Shown here: positions 1 to 7,648 of the stretch, in pieces
Layout of the letters: each line of letters begins with the position of its first letter
Numbering within the stretch: the first letter of the stretch is position 1
Source: Campylobacter vicugnae
GTDB taxonomy: Bacteria > Campylobacterota > Campylobacteria > Campylobacterales > Campylobacteraceae
DNA: 64,000 nt
Direction: 5' to 3'
Assembly: GCF_002139875.1 (NCBI RefSeq)
Contig: NZ_CP018793.1
Location: 310,001-374,000, forward strand
The notes under the pieces: generated by a model
Told to the model about the DNA's origin: nothing
Databases searched by the model: none
What the model saw: the letters and a program-made list of their open reading frames with translations, nothing else
Program-made: the position numbers and the translations under genes

Positions 1-58
1 CCATAACTCCTAAGGTGGCAAATATAATATAATCTATATATTCTTTTAAAAATTCCAT
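1..58 (-). CDS. exbB: ExbB-like proton channel subunit, N-terminal fragment
   Basis: The first 58 bases, read on the minus strand, open an uninterrupted frame from an ATG at 58 that leaves the window. The 19 visible residues (MEFLKEYIDYIIFATLGVM) are a short amphipathic start followed by the beginning of a hydrophobic helix. This resembles the N-terminus of Campylobacter ExbB, the proton-channel partner of ExbD and TonB in energised outer-membrane uptake. A GGAGA-type ribosome site lies just upstream and a Fur-box-like site about 20 bases upstream, which fits an iron-controlled exbB-exbD-tonB operon. Only 19 residues are visible, so the family call is tentative. Confidence 0.5.
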   Translation of the reverse strand, partial: MEFLKEYIDYIIFATLGVM

Positions 59-77
59 ATAATTCTCCAAATCTTTT

Positions 78-92
78 TGATAATTATACTCA
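78..92 (-). promoter_or_regulatory. Putative Fur box upstream of exbB-like gene
   Basis: TGATAAT-T-ATACTCA matches 12 of 14 arm positions of the 7-1-7 Fur consensus TGATAAT-N-ATTATCA, with a perfect left arm. It sits about 20 bases upstream of the exbB-like start, where bound Fur would block transcription. The region is very AT-rich, so chance similarity is possible. Confidence 0.42.
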
Positions 93-181
93 ATTCTACT
101 TTAAACTAAGATTATAAAAATAGCATAAATTTAGAGATAAATTTGATATAAATTATTAAATATCTTTTGATTTCATAATCT

Positions 182-196
182 TAAGAATTATTATCA
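182..196. promoter_or_regulatory. Second Fur-box-like site in the exbB/HNH divergent region
   Basis: TAAGAAT-T-ATTATCA matches 12 of 14 arm positions of the 7-1-7 Fur consensus, with a perfect right arm. It lies between the divergent exbB-like and HNH nuclease genes, about 60 bases upstream of the -10 box of the latter. It could be an auxiliary Fur site for exbB or a chance match. Confidence 0.28.
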
Positions 197-254
197 TAGT
201 TAAAAGAGAACTATTATTAAATAAAATCATATTTATTATTCTTATTTATTTTGC

Positions 255-260
255 TATAAT
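255..260 (+). promoter_or_regulatory. Extended -10 promoter of the HNH nuclease gene
   Basis: TATAAT is preceded by TTGC, giving an extended -10 of the kind used by Campylobacter sigma-70. The expected transcription start is near 267, which rules out the upstream ATG at 260 and supports the ATG at 299 as the real start of the nuclease gene. Confidence 0.6.
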
Positions 261-298
261 TGCAATTTTATTGTCTATTTATAAAAAAGAGGAAAAAT

Positions 299-1249
299 AT
301 GATTATTAATGGTGTTAAATATAAAATTCTTGATGTTATGGAAAATATAACTATAGCTGATAGCTTTATTAAAGGTGGCAATAAGATAGGTTTAGGACAT
401 GGGGAGTCAAAATTATATGTTGGTCAAGTAACTGACAATAAGACAATTCCATTTTTTAATCTAACCGATGAGAATAATATTATTAATTGCTTTATTTTAA
501 AATCTGATTTATTGCAATATTTAAATGATACAATGGTTGAATATAAAAAACCTAGTCAAAAATATCAAAATATAGATTTGCTTCCAAATTTATGGAACAT
601 TAGATTAAATAATATCCAATCTAAAGATGAGCTTTTGTATTTTAATTTAAAATATTTAAACAAATTAAAACCACCTCGAATATATCTAAATTCAATCGAT
701 GGAAATGAAAATTACTCTATTATTAGAGAAATTGCGTTGCCAAATTTGAGTTATCTATCTTGTTTAAAGTTAAAAAATTTAAGTAATAATAAAATTATTT
801 TTTATTTTAAAATTTTTGCAAATTTAGACTTTTTATATAATAACATATCATTAGAGCAAGATGAGAATATTGAGACTAAAAAAGCAAGAAGCGGACAAAA
901 TGTATATAGAACGGCTCTATTAAAAGAGTGTCCATTTTGCCCTATAACTATGGTTAATTACGATAGGTTATTGATTGCTAGTCATATAAAGCCCTTTGTG
1001 AAATGTACAGATGATGAAAAATACGATCCAAAGAATGGATTAATGCTAACTCCTACAATTGATAAGCTATTTGATAAAGGCTTTATCACTTTTAATGAGG
1101 ATAAGAAAATTTTGCTTAGCCCTTGGCTCTCAACTCATACTTTTAATTGTTTGAATTTAAAATCAGGGACTAAGTATAATGCTTTGCCTTTTGATGAACA
1201 ACGATTATTGTATATGAAATATCATAATGATTATATTTTTAAGGCGTGA
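299..1249 (+). CDS. HNH endonuclease, probable restriction enzyme
   Basis: This is a 316-residue protein when started at the ATG at 299, which has AGAGGA seven bases upstream. The earlier in-frame ATG at 260 overlaps the -10 box. The C-terminal third is an HNH_2-type nuclease domain: a CPFC pair near residues 211-214, the ASHIKP segment with the presumed catalytic His near 229, then NGL and D..FD.G.I.F motifs near 246-263. This order is typical of HNH restriction endonucleases. The N-terminal two thirds match nothing I recognise and probably hold target recognition. The gene converges on, and overlaps by 19 bases, a C5-cytosine methyltransferase, so a type II-like restriction-modification pair is the natural reading. 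The recognition sequence is unknown. Confidence 0.8.
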   Translation: MIINGVKYKILDVMENITIADSFIKGGNKIGLGHGESKLYVGQVTDNKTIPFFNLTDENNIINCFILKSDLLQYLNDTMVEYKKPSQKYQNIDLLPNLWNIRLNNIQSKDELLYFNLKYLNKLKPPRIYLNSIDGNENYSIIREIALPNLSYLSCLKLKNLSNNKIIFYFKIFANLDFLYNNISLEQDENIETKKARSGQNVYRTALLKECPFCPITMVNYDRLLIASHIKPFVKCTDDEKYDPKNGLMLTPTIDKLFDKGFITFNEDKKILLSPWLSTHTFNCLNLKSGTKYNALPFDEQRLLYMKYHNDYIFKA

Positions 1250-2346
1250 AAAATCTCTTTTAAAATTTCAGATAATACATTGACAACTATGGAATTTCCA
1301 GCTTGTTTATACATTTGAGTATCACTAACTACAATTTTAAAAGTGTCATCAAATCCCATTAATCTTAAGCACTCTCTAGGAGTTAGTTTTCTAATTCTTC
1401 CAGTATGGGTTACATAGTTATCAATGCCTGCACGGTGCATTTTATGCATAGTATTTAGTAAGGGGCGTGCAATTTCGAGATCTGTTTTAGTACTAGTTTT
1501 AAAATTTTTTGTTCCTTGGGCTAAAACATAATTTTTTACTTTATCACTAAGATAATATTTTTCTTCTACTGTTCTGACATCAAAAAGAAATTCATCTGGT
1601 TCTAGTGAAGTTTCAAATATAAAATCACCGTGCCAATTGTATTGTTGGTTAGCCTTTTGACAAAGTGCTATTTCGCCATTGATTTGAGTATATCGTTTTA
1701 ATCTATTTTTTGAGCTTGTGACAAATTTAACCCCTTTTTCTTTTAGGTAATATTTACTATCGGTATAATCTTGTAAAAAATCTTGCATGGTGCTATTTAA
1801 TTTGATTTTTTTAGGAAAATTAAATGCAATATTATCTTTAAAACCTATTACAAATATTCTTTCTCTATTTTGCGGGATACCGTAGTCTTTAGAATTTAAA
1901 ACTTCTGTGTAAATTTTATATCCTAAATCTCTAAATGTATTTTGTACTATCTCCCAAGTTTGCCCATTATCATGCGTTGTAAGACCCTTTACATTTTCAT
2001 ATATAAATACGCGTGGATTGCATTCGCTTATTACTCTAGCATAATCATAAAAAAGAGTTCCTCTAGTATCTTCAAAACCTTTTCTTTTGCCTACCATTGA
2101 AAAGCTTTGACAAGGACTTCCTCCAACTAAAATATCAATTTTATTTTTAAATTTTATTGCGTTAAATTTGGTTATATCATTATGCCAACGAGATTCATCA
2201 ATATCGTAATTGGCAAAATAGCTTCTTTTTACAAAATTATCAATATCTCCAGCAAAAGCTATATCATGTGGAATTTTAAGCTTTTTAAGAGCTTGTTCAA
2301 AAGCTCCTATTCCGCTAAATGTCGTAGCTACAGTTATTTTGCTCAT
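1231..2346 (-). CDS. DNA (cytosine-5-)-methyltransferase
   Basis: A 371-residue SAM-dependent DNA methyltransferase. Visible C5-MTase motifs are: I FSGIGAFE (residues 10-17, SAM binding), IV GGSPCQSFS with the catalytic Cys near 79, VI YENVKGL (116-122), VIII QNRERIFVIG (159-168), then after a target-recognition region of about 150 residues motif IX RKLTPRECLRLMGF and motif X QAGNSIVVNV near 350. All key residues are present, so it should be active. It converges on the HNH nuclease gene and would protect host DNA from it. The two genes are transcribed separately. The product could also act as an orphan epigenetic methylase. Confidence 0.93.
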   Translation of the reverse strand: MSKITVATTFSGIGAFEQALKKLKIPHDIAFAGDIDNFVKRSYFANYDIDESRWHNDITKFNAIKFKNKIDILVGGSPCQSFSMVGKRKGFEDTRGTLFYDYARVISECNPRVFIYENVKGLTTHDNGQTWEIVQNTFRDLGYKIYTEVLNSKDYGIPQNRERIFVIGFKDNIAFNFPKKIKLNSTMQDFLQDYTDSKYYLKEKGVKFVTSSKNRLKRYTQINGEIALCQKANQQYNWHGDFIFETSLEPDEFLFDVRTVEEKYYLSDKVKNYVLAQGTKNFKTSTKTDLEIARPLLNTMHKMHRAGIDNYVTHTGRIRKLTPRECLRLMGFDDTFKIVVSDTQMYKQAGNSIVVNVLSEILKEIFHALKI

Positions 2347-2513
2347 TTTTAATTTTCTTTCACCATAAATTTATATATTATTATGCCATAATCGCATTTA
2401 TGTATCAAATTTGCAAACTTTATAAGTGGCTAGGATTTTGATTTCTATATCTAAATTTTAAAAGCCATTTGGTTATTATAGGAATTTAAAAGTTTCAAAA
2501 TATAAAAAATCTA

Positions 2514-3287
2514 TCAAGCTAGCTCCCTTAAATTCTTGCAATCTACTGCAAAATCATCTAGATTTTCCTTGCTATCTTTGATGGTCTCAATGGCTAAAAA
2601 CTCCCCGCCACGCAGCAATTTCAGCACTCTAGCTAGATCGATACTTCCATCGCCAAAATGCATATGTGCATCAAGCTTTGCATTTTCATCATTATCGCTT
2701 ATATGATAAATTTTGGGATTTAGTTCATTTAATTTAGCGATATACTCATAAGGATTTAATCCTTGATAGTTTGCACTACAAAGAGCATGTCCAGCATCAA
2801 GACAAAACTCACAACCAACCTCGTCTAAAATTCTAGCAATACCATTAAAATCAGCTCCTATGCAAAATGCCTCACCACTATTCATAGGCACAATATATGG
2901 TTTATTTTCCATAGCAAATTTAAGATTTTGAACCATTTTCATCTGTCTTATGCTCTCATTTAAACTTCCACCAATTCCTGGATGAAATACAGTATAAAGC
3001 GCCTCAAGTTCATTGCTATATCGTTTAACTTCATCACAAAGCATAAGATTATGCTTAAGTTTATTTGGATTAGAAAAGTCCAACCCACTACTAAAATGTG
3101 GGGCATGAATAGCAAATTTAATTTTATGTTCTTTAGCTAAGGTTTTCCATTTTGGTAGCATTTCAAGGCTATTTGGTACAGCATAAAGCTCTATATAATC
3201 ATACACTTCACGCTCAAAAAGATCTATAGCAGGTACTATATAATTTTCATTTAAACTCCAAAGTTTTAGACCGATTTTATAATTCAT
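2514..3287 (-). CDS. TIM-barrel sugar phosphate isomerase/epimerase family protein
   Basis: A 257-residue protein of the AP-endonuclease-2/xylose-isomerase-like TIM-barrel family. Supporting segments are FAIHAPHF near residue 60, FHPGIGG near 102, NSGEAFCIGA, LDAGHAL near 165, YHISDND near 195, HMHFGDGSID and FLAIETIKDS near the end. The His, Asp and Glu positions correspond to metal-binding strand ends. It overlaps the downstream end of pseF by 11 bases, so the two are translationally coupled, and its substrate is plausibly a sugar linked to nonulosonate metabolism. The exact reaction cannot be read from sequence. It is the last gene of the minus-strand run that starts at the DsbC-like gene. 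Confidence 0.75.
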   Translation of the reverse strand: MNYKIGLKLWSLNENYIVPAIDLFEREVYDYIELYAVPNSLEMLPKWKTLAKEHKIKFAIHAPHFSSGLDFSNPNKLKHNLMLCDEVKRYSNELEALYTVFHPGIGGSLNESIRQMKMVQNLKFAMENKPYIVPMNSGEAFCIGADFNGIARILDEVGCEFCLDAGHALCSANYQGLNPYEYIAKLNELNPKIYHISDNDENAKLDAHMHFGDGSIDLARVLKLLRGGEFLAIETIKDSKENLDDFAVDCKNLRELA

Positions 3288-3948
3288 TTTTAACCTTAAA
3301 TTTCATCATTGCCATATTCCAATCCTCCATTGTATCGATATCTTGAGCCAAGGATTCATCTATTATATATGGCACAACATTATCACTATTTAAGCAAGAG
3401 GCTTTATGAAAATAAAACATTCCAGCATCGTGATACATAGGTTCTAAATCTTGACTTCGTTTTGGTGCGTTTTTAGGCTCATTGTAGCGTAAAAATCCAT
3501 CTACAATTCTAAATGCTCTTTGAATAGGAAAGCTAAATTTAACAACAGGAGTTAATCCATCGGCTTTGCTAGATATAAACCTATCATACGCATCACGCAA
3601 AATTTGCCCATTTAAAAATGGCACACAAGGATATACGCAGCAGATGTTTTCAGGCTGTATCCCGCGCTCTTTATAGCACTTAAGAACCTCTTGTAATACA
3701 TCATTTGTAGTAGCGTAGTCATCGGAATTTTGAGCTGATCTCATAAATGGAACACTAGCACCTAAATTATTAGCTATAGTAGCAATCTCATTATCATCAG
3801 TTGAGACCATAATCTCATCAAATATTTTAGAGTCTATACACGCATCTATAGCATAAGCAATCATTGGCTTACCCATAAAGTCTTTGATATTTTTACGAGG
3901 GATTCGTTTTGATCCGCCGCGTGCTGTAATTATGGCTAAATTTTTCAT
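3277..3948 (-). CDS. pseF: Pseudaminic acid cytidylyltransferase (CMP-Pse synthetase)
   Basis: A 223-residue nucleotidyltransferase. It begins with an IITARGGSKRIPRKNI motif, the CTP-binding loop of CMP-sialic-acid-synthetase-like enzymes, followed by MVSTDDNEIA, FMRSAQNSDDYATT, and a C-terminal YIIDESLAQDIDTMEDW segment with metal-binding Asp residues. Length and motif spacing fit PseF, which activates pseudaminic acid with CTP as the last step before flagellin glycosylation. PseF proteins usually start IIPARGG; here the Pro is Thr. No other pse genes are in the window, so the pathway must be completed elsewhere. It starts two bases after the DUF2726-like gene ends. Confidence 0.88.
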   Translation of the reverse strand: MKNLAIITARGGSKRIPRKNIKDFMGKPMIAYAIDACIDSKIFDEIMVSTDDNEIATIANNLGASVPFMRSAQNSDDYATTNDVLQEVLKCYKERGIQPENICCVYPCVPFLNGQILRDAYDRFISSKADGLTPVVKFSFPIQRAFRIVDGFLRYNEPKNAPKRSQDLEPMYHDAGMFYFHKASCLNSDNVVPYIIDESLAQDIDTMEDWNMAMMKFKVKNEL

Positions 3949-3950
3949 AT

Positions 3951-4640
3951 TTACTCTTTATCTAGAAGTTCTTTTTCAAGATTATCTACAAAATTATTAA
4001 GCTTTTGAATATCTATTTTATAATACTCGTTTGGGTCTTGCTTGTCTTGATAAATTGAGCTATCTATTAGAAAAAATTTAATTCCAGCCTTATTGCAAGC
4101 CATTATTTTTAGTTCATCATTTAGGCTATGTTTATGCCCAGAGCCATGAAATTCTAAAATAGCAAATGGCAAAAATGCACTATTATATGATTTTGTTTGC
4201 TCTTTTGTATATATTTTTTCTTTTTTAATAAATAAAAAATCTGCTCTTAATCTATCAAAATAAAACCAAGGATTATCTGAGTCTTCATCATTATCATCAT
4301 CGTTGAAAAAATTAATAAAAGCTCCAAGGCTAACTTGCGGGCAGATGATGAAATTATCAGTTATATTCTTTCTATTTATCAAATTTACATAGATAAAATT
4401 CTCTTGAGCATTTACTAAACGGCTATTGACTTTTAAATTTGAATTTGAAACGCCTAGCATCTTATAAGCGTGGCTATTTTTTTGCTCTTTTTCTAGTTCT
4501 TCAAGCCTATTTTTGATATTGGCTTGAAGTTGGCATAGATCTTCTTGCTGTTTTTGACACTCTTGTAAATCATATCTTAGCTTCTTTATAGTATCGCTAA
4601 GTTTGTTATTTTGAATTTCATACTCTTTTAAATTTTGCAT
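3951..4640 (-). CDS. Coiled-coil protein with DUF2726-like domain
   Basis: A 229-residue protein with no signal peptide. Residues 1-55 are rich in Lys, Glu, Gln and Leu heptads and look like a coiled coil. The C-terminal 110 residues resemble DUF2726: RADFLFIKK, then PFAILEFHGSGHK, then NDELKIMACNKAGIKFFLI. That strand-Glu-His/Lys-Asp pattern is seen in restriction-endonuclease-fold proteins, but nuclease activity is not established for this family. Its ATG shares one base with the stop of the DsbC-like gene (TAATG), so the two are translationally coupled. Function unknown. Confidence 0.6.
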   Translation of the reverse strand: MQNLKEYEIQNNKLSDTIKKLRYDLQECQKQQEDLCQLQANIKNRLEELEKEQKNSHAYKMLGVSNSNLKVNSRLVNAQENFIYVNLINRKNITDNFIICPQVSLGAFINFFNDDDNDEDSDNPWFYFDRLRADFLFIKKEKIYTKEQTKSYNSAFLPFAILEFHGSGHKHSLNDELKIMACNKAGIKFFLIDSSIYQDKQDPNEYYKIDIQKLNNFVDNLEKELLDKE

Positions 4641-5380
4641 TATAGACCTAAATCTTTTGCATTAAATATCGCTGGGACTCCACGCACGGCACCAGTATCA
4701 AAGATTTTATCTACTTGAGCTTTATACTCATCTACTTTTTTATCACTGATGTTTTGTGGTATTTTTGCATCAGAAGAGAAGTAGCTTCTTAAGATCTTAA
4801 TTTTGCTTGTATCGTCATTTAGATTTTTGGTTTCATTTAATATAGCAATAGATTTTTTGATCGCTGCAATACCATGAGATGAGACTGGAGATAGGATTAT
4901 TTTTAAATTTGAGTTTTTAAGTTTATTTTCTATCAACTCTAAATCTTGACGGCAGTAAGGACAATCTGGATCTGTAAATAGATATTTTGTCTCCTTATTT
5001 TTATCATTTCCTATGGAGATTATGCTATTTTTTGGCATTGTTTTGATTAGCTTGCCAAGGGATTTAGCAGCGTTTTCTAGGGCAATTTTAGCTTGTTCAT
5101 TTTCGAAATTTGCTAGGTAGCTAATTTTATTTTTGACATCTATTATATCAGGAAAAATATAATTTCCATCGCTATATAGCACGGTATAAGCACTGTTTTT
5201 ACCATCGCTCATTTTGATTTTAATCTCTTCGTAATTTGTATTTGGTAAATTGTTGCGTGATTCAATCGAGTATTTTATGGTAGCGCTGCTACCTTCAAAA
5301 ATCTCTAAAATTTCAGAATCACTAAGCGAGCCAAATAGCATTCCAGAGCTTAATAAAGAGGCTATAACTATTTTTTTCAT
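4640..5380 (-). CDS. Periplasmic DsbC/DsbG-like thiol:disulfide interchange protein
   Basis: A 246-residue protein started at the ATG at 5380, eight bases after AAAGG; an in-frame TTG directly upstream is less likely. The N-terminus (KKIVIASLLSSGMLFG) is a Sec signal peptide. The mature part has a DsbC-type dimerisation-like region, then a thioredoxin fold with active site DPDCPYC near residues 137-143 and the cis-Pro loop GVPAIF near the end. The family isomerises or reduces disulfides in the periplasm. It is the first gene of the minus-strand run leading into the DUF2726-like, pseF and TIM-barrel genes. A TATAAT box lies about 30 bases upstream. Confidence 0.8.
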   Translation of the reverse strand: MKKIVIASLLSSGMLFGSLSDSEILEIFEGSSATIKYSIESRNNLPNTNYEEIKIKMSDGKNSAYTVLYSDGNYIFPDIIDVKNKISYLANFENEQAKIALENAAKSLGKLIKTMPKNSIISIGNDKNKETKYLFTDPDCPYCRQDLELIENKLKNSNLKIILSPVSSHGIAAIKKSIAILNETKNLNDDTSKIKILRSYFSSDAKIPQNISDKKVDEYKAQVDKIFDTGAVRGVPAIFNAKDLGL

Positions 5381-5780
5381 CAATAATCCTTTATGTAAAA
5401 TATTAAAATTATATGGATAAATCTTAAATAAATATCAACAAATTTAATAAAATTGAAAATAATTTATAGTTTAATTATGATTATTGCCGATATTAAATTA
5501 CTTAAAGTAACATTTTTTAAAATTTCATCTAAAAATTTTATTATAAAATTTTATTATTAAATTAATCAAAAATATTGTAATTGTATAGATGAAACTAGCT
5601 TTTAATAACCATTTCATCGTTAAAAAAAGATTAAAATTCTCTTAAATAAAATAAGTAAAATTTATATTTAATAAAAAAAATTATAAGTAATTGAATTTAC
5701 TAGATTATAAAATTTATTTCTATTTAATTTTAATTATTATATCATTTGACACAAATTAAATTTTTGCAAGGAGTTTTGTT
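5381..5780. other. 400 bp divergent intergenic region with promoters for dsbC-like and cytochrome c peroxidase genes
   Basis: No ORF or RNA gene is seen in this very AT-rich stretch. On the minus strand, TATAAT at 5413-5408 is a good -10 for the DsbC-like gene. On the plus strand, TATAAA at 5706-5711 is a possible -10 for the peroxidase gene, which has a strong AAGGAG ribosome site at 5769-5774. The long leader between that box and the peroxidase ATG leaves room for regulation, but I see no clear operator. Confidence 0.45.
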
Positions 5781-6809
5781 ATGAAAAGTACATTACTTTT
5801 AAGTTCTGTATTAGTTGCTACATCTGTATTTGCTGCTAGTGATGCTGATCTTTTAAAAGCTGCTAAAGATGCTGGTCTTAAAGCACTTCCATCTACACAA
5901 GCACAAGTTGAAGAAGTATTAAAAGATTTAGGTGTAAAACCAAATAAATTTACAGAAGCAAAAGCTGAATTAGGTAAAAAACTTTACTTTGAACCACGCT
6001 TATCAAAAAGTGGCGTAATTAGCTGTAATACATGTCATAACCTAGGTTTAGGTGGTACTGATGGTGTTGCTGCTGCTGTAGGTCACAAATGGACAGTAAA
6101 CCCACATCACCTAAATAGCCCAACAGTTTATAACTCAGTATTAAATACTACTCAGTTTTGGGATGGTCGTGCTATGACTTTAGTAGATCAAGCCAAAGGT
6201 CCAATTGAAGCTGAACCAGAAATGGCAACTCCAGCTAAATTAGCTGTAGAAAGAATCGGCTCACTTCCTGAGTATCAAGCAGAATTCAAAAAAATCTATA
6301 AAGATGGTGTAACATTTGATAACATTGCTGATGCTATTGCTAGCTTTGAAAGAACTCTTCTTACTCCATCTAAATTTGATAAATTTATGAATGGTGATTT
6401 AAAAGCTTTAAACAAAGCTGAAAAAGAAGGTTTAAAAACTTTCATCGATAAAGGCTGTGCTACATGCCACACTGGTATAAATCTTGGTGGTTCTATGCAA
6501 GCATTTGAAGTAGCTGGTAAATATAAATTTGCTAACCTTGGCGACTTTAAAGGCGATGTAAACGGCATGGTAAAAACTCCAACTCTAAGAAATATCACTG
6601 AGACAGCTCCATACTTCCACAATGGTGCTATTTGGAAACTTGATGAAGCTATAAAAGAGATGGGAAGCGTTCAATTAGGTATAGAAATTAGCAATGCTGA
6701 AGCAAAAAGTATTATTAATTTCTTAAAAGCTTTAACTGGCGAAAAACCAAAAATTGTTTATCCACAATTCCCAGTAAGTACAGAAGCTACTCCAAAACCA
6801 GAGCTATAA
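5781..6809 (+). CDS. Di-haem cytochrome c peroxidase
   Basis: A 342-residue periplasmic enzyme with a Sec signal peptide (cleavage after SVFA, near residue 19). It has two haem c sites, CNTCH at 82-86 and CATCH at 226-230, as in the bacterial CCP/MauG family. Flanking family segments are LGKKLYFEPRLS, VYNSVLNTTQFWDGR and PYFHNGAIWKLDEAI. The family reduces periplasmic hydrogen peroxide to water with electrons from small c-type cytochromes, protecting microaerophiles. It is monocistronic: a long untranslated leader precedes it and a strong terminator follows 12 bases after the stop. Confidence 0.93.
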   Translation: MKSTLLLSSVLVATSVFAASDADLLKAAKDAGLKALPSTQAQVEEVLKDLGVKPNKFTEAKAELGKKLYFEPRLSKSGVISCNTCHNLGLGGTDGVAAAVGHKWTVNPHHLNSPTVYNSVLNTTQFWDGRAMTLVDQAKGPIEAEPEMATPAKLAVERIGSLPEYQAEFKKIYKDGVTFDNIADAIASFERTLLTPSKFDKFMNGDLKALNKAEKEGLKTFIDKGCATCHTGINLGGSMQAFEVAGKYKFANLGDFKGDVNGMVKTPTLRNITETAPYFHNGAIWKLDEAIKEMGSVQLGIEISNAEAKSIINFLKALTGEKPKIVYPQFPVSTEATPKPEL

Positions 6810-6820
6810 TTTATAGCACG

Positions 6821-6846
6821 CCCGTCCAGCTTCGGGCGGGTTTTTT
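6821..6846 (+). terminator. Rho-independent terminator of the cytochrome c peroxidase gene
   Basis: CCCGTCC, loop AGCTTC, GGGCGGG forms a seven-pair stem with one G-T pair, followed by six T. It starts 12 bases after the peroxidase stop. Confidence 0.88.
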
Positions 6847-6903
6847 ACTCTTAAATAAACTCAAATTCTCTTAAAATTTAGTTAGAATTTATAAAAAATT
6901 TAG

Positions 6904-6909
6904 TATAAT
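6904..6909 (+). promoter_or_regulatory. -10 promoter element of rplU-rpmA
   Basis: TAGTATAAT lies 93 bases upstream of the rplU ATG and downstream of the peroxidase terminator, so it should start the ribosomal protein operon. Confidence 0.6.
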
Positions 6910-7001
6910 CACGCCTTAATAGCCAAAAAAGCCCCATAAATTTTTTAGTTTTTAGTCTAAAAATGCTTTTTGGTCTTACCAAATTTATAAAGGATAGTTT
7001 G

Positions 7002-7310
7002 ATGTATGCAATTATCAAACATGGCGGAAAACAGTATAAAGTTAGCGAAGGCGACTTCCTAAATTTAGACCATTTTAACGCTGAAGTAAAATCAAGTGTC
7101 GAAATTACTGAAGTTTTAGCAGTAAATGATGGCAGCTTAAAGGTAGGTGCGCCGTTTGTAAGTGGTGCAAAAGTTGTTTTAGAAGTAGTATGCGAAGGTA
7201 AAGATAAAAAAGTTATTATCTATAAAAAACGCAGAAGAAAAGACTCAAAATTAAAACGCGGTTTCCGTAGAGAATATACTCGCGTAAAAGTTACAAGTAT
7301 CAAAGCCTAA
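7002..7310 (+). CDS. rplU: 50S ribosomal protein bL21
   Basis: A 102-residue L21 beginning [18 protein letters not shown], the family's conserved start, and ending with the basic [22 protein letters not shown] tract that binds 23S rRNA. An in-frame ATG at 6963 would add 13 residues, but AAGGAT sits correctly ahead of 7002 and the extra residues are not family sequence. It is followed 10 bases later by rpmA, the usual pairing. Confidence 0.97.
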   Translation: MYAIIKHGGKQYKVSEGDFLNLDHFNAEVKSSVEITEVLAVNDGSLKVGAPFVSGAKVVLEVVCEGKDKKVIIYKKRRRKDSKLKRGFRREYTRVKVTSIKA

Positions 7311-7320
7311 GGAGTAAAGT

Positions 7321-7578
7321 ATGGCACACAAGAAAGGTCAAGGATCTACCCAGAATAACCGTGATAGTATTGGTCGCCGTTTAGGTGTTAAAAAATTTGG
7401 CGGTGAGTTCGTAAGAGCTGGAAATATTATTATTCGCCAAAGAGGTACTGCTACTCACCCAGGAAATAATGTAGGTATTGGTAAAGATCATACTATATTT
7501 GCATTGGTTGATGGCTTTGTAAAATTCGAAAGAAAAGATAAAGATAGAAAAAAAGTTTCTGTCTATCCAGCTGCATAA
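7321..7578 (+). CDS. rpmA: 50S ribosomal protein bL27
   Basis: An 85-residue L27 with the conserved [20 protein letters not shown] start and the [18 protein letters not shown] core. The N-terminal tail of this family reaches into the peptidyl-transferase centre. It carries no cleavable extension of the kind seen in Firmicutes. GGAGTAAAG is the ribosome site, and a hairpin five bases after the stop separates it from obgE. Confidence 0.97.
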   Translation: MAHKKGQGSTQNNRDSIGRRLGVKKFGGEFVRAGNIIIRQRGTATHPGNNVGIGKDHTIFALVDGFVKFERKDKDRKKVSVYPAA

Positions 7579-7582
7579 TTTA

Positions 7583-7607
7583 AGCCCCGTAACGGGGCTT
7601 TCTCTTT
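7583..7607 (+). terminator. Terminator or attenuator after rpmA
   Basis: AGCCCCG, loop TAA, CGGGGCT is a perfect seven-pair stem followed by the mixed T-rich tail TTCTCTTT. Because the tail is imperfect and obgE follows only 42 bases later, some readthrough is likely. Confidence 0.75.
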
Positions 7608-7648
7608 AATTTATTCCTTAAATAGCCTTTAGATAAAGGATATCCAAA

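Noticed and set aside
6296-6622. 108-codon minus-strand frame inside the cytochrome c peroxidase gene
   Set aside because: It lies wholly within a well-supported gene, has no ribosome site and matches no family.
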